From Novosphingobium fluoreni (GTDB lineage: Bacteria; Pseudomonadota; Alphaproteobacteria; Sphingomonadales; Sphingomonadaceae): DNA of 39,030 bases. Below the pieces are notes generated by a model that did not search any database, had not been told where the DNA came from, and saw nothing but the letters and a program-made list of their open reading frames with translations. The position numbers were made by a program, and so were the translations under genes. Every line of letters begins with the position of its first letter. Position 1 is the first letter of the stretch. The DNA is taken from assembly GCF_014196615.1 (NCBI RefSeq), contig NZ_JACIDY010000010.1, positions 1 to 39,030 on the forward strand. Direction: 5' to 3'. Positions 39,015-39,030 of the stretch are shown here, one piece after another.

Positions 39015-39030
39015 TGCCGAAGGAGAGTGG

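Noticed and set aside
20764..39030. CRISPR array in the island
   Set aside because: I looked for regularly spaced repeats and found only pairs of direct repeats, none with repeat-spacer periodicity or cas genes.

Overview
The window reads as chromosome of a sphingomonad alphaproteobacterium, most like Novosphingobium or a close relative. The GC-rich left half has a gene set typical of that group: an exporter that looks very close to the Novosphingobium Atm1 protein, divergent bamE and ubiquinol-cytochrome c chaperone/DUF177 genes, hslVU, a COQ9 family gene and a DUF1134 envelope protein. It also carries the palindromic GC-rich intergenic repeats common in these genomes. Family names are from my recognition of the proteins; no database search was run.

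Region 1 (1-20,670) is ordinary core genome. In order it holds: glycan synthesis and export (GT2 glycosyltransferase and Wzx-type flippase, overlapping ATGA); an Atm1-type ABC exporter; DUF1737 and GFA genes; the bamE-hslV-hslU minus-strand series; the CBP3-like chaperone with DUF177; ssb; feoAB behind a good alphaproteobacterial Fur box; an ankyrin-COQ9 pair; a SCO-YcgN-YgjP series; a small membrane protein followed by ribD and ribE; an aromatic/aspartate aminotransferase; and two exported proteins.

Region 2 (20,672 to the right edge, 39,030) is a genomic island. It begins at a tRNA-Ser(GCT) gene followed directly by a P4-type tyrosine integrase. I see no second copy of the tRNA 3' end, so the far boundary probably lies beyond the window. 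The first cargo block (22.4-26.3 kb) has an unknown gene, a DUF3768 gene, a densely base-paired leader that could act as an RNA switch, and five tightly packed genes for membrane-anchored, lipo- and secreted proteins of unknown function. A second block (26.6-30.8 kb) looks like element maintenance: a minus-strand gene with a poly-Asp acidic tail, an excisionase-like HTH protein, a small protein, a possible HUH-type Rep-like protein and a DUF927 P-loop ATPase. A third block (31.2-35.7 kb) is probably antiviral: a PHP-domain/SMC-like ATPase (Ppl/TrlF type) and a Hanks-type Ser/Thr kinase. After a serine resolvase with a possible res site, the window ends in small membrane, secreted and hypothetical genes.

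The strongest candidate for something undescribed is the RNA leader at 23,682-23,863. One pairing scheme forms a compact multi-stem RNA. A competing hairpin buries the Shine-Dalgarno sequence of the first envelope-cluster gene. The PHP-SMC/kinase pair and the HUH-like/DUF927 module are the next most interesting.
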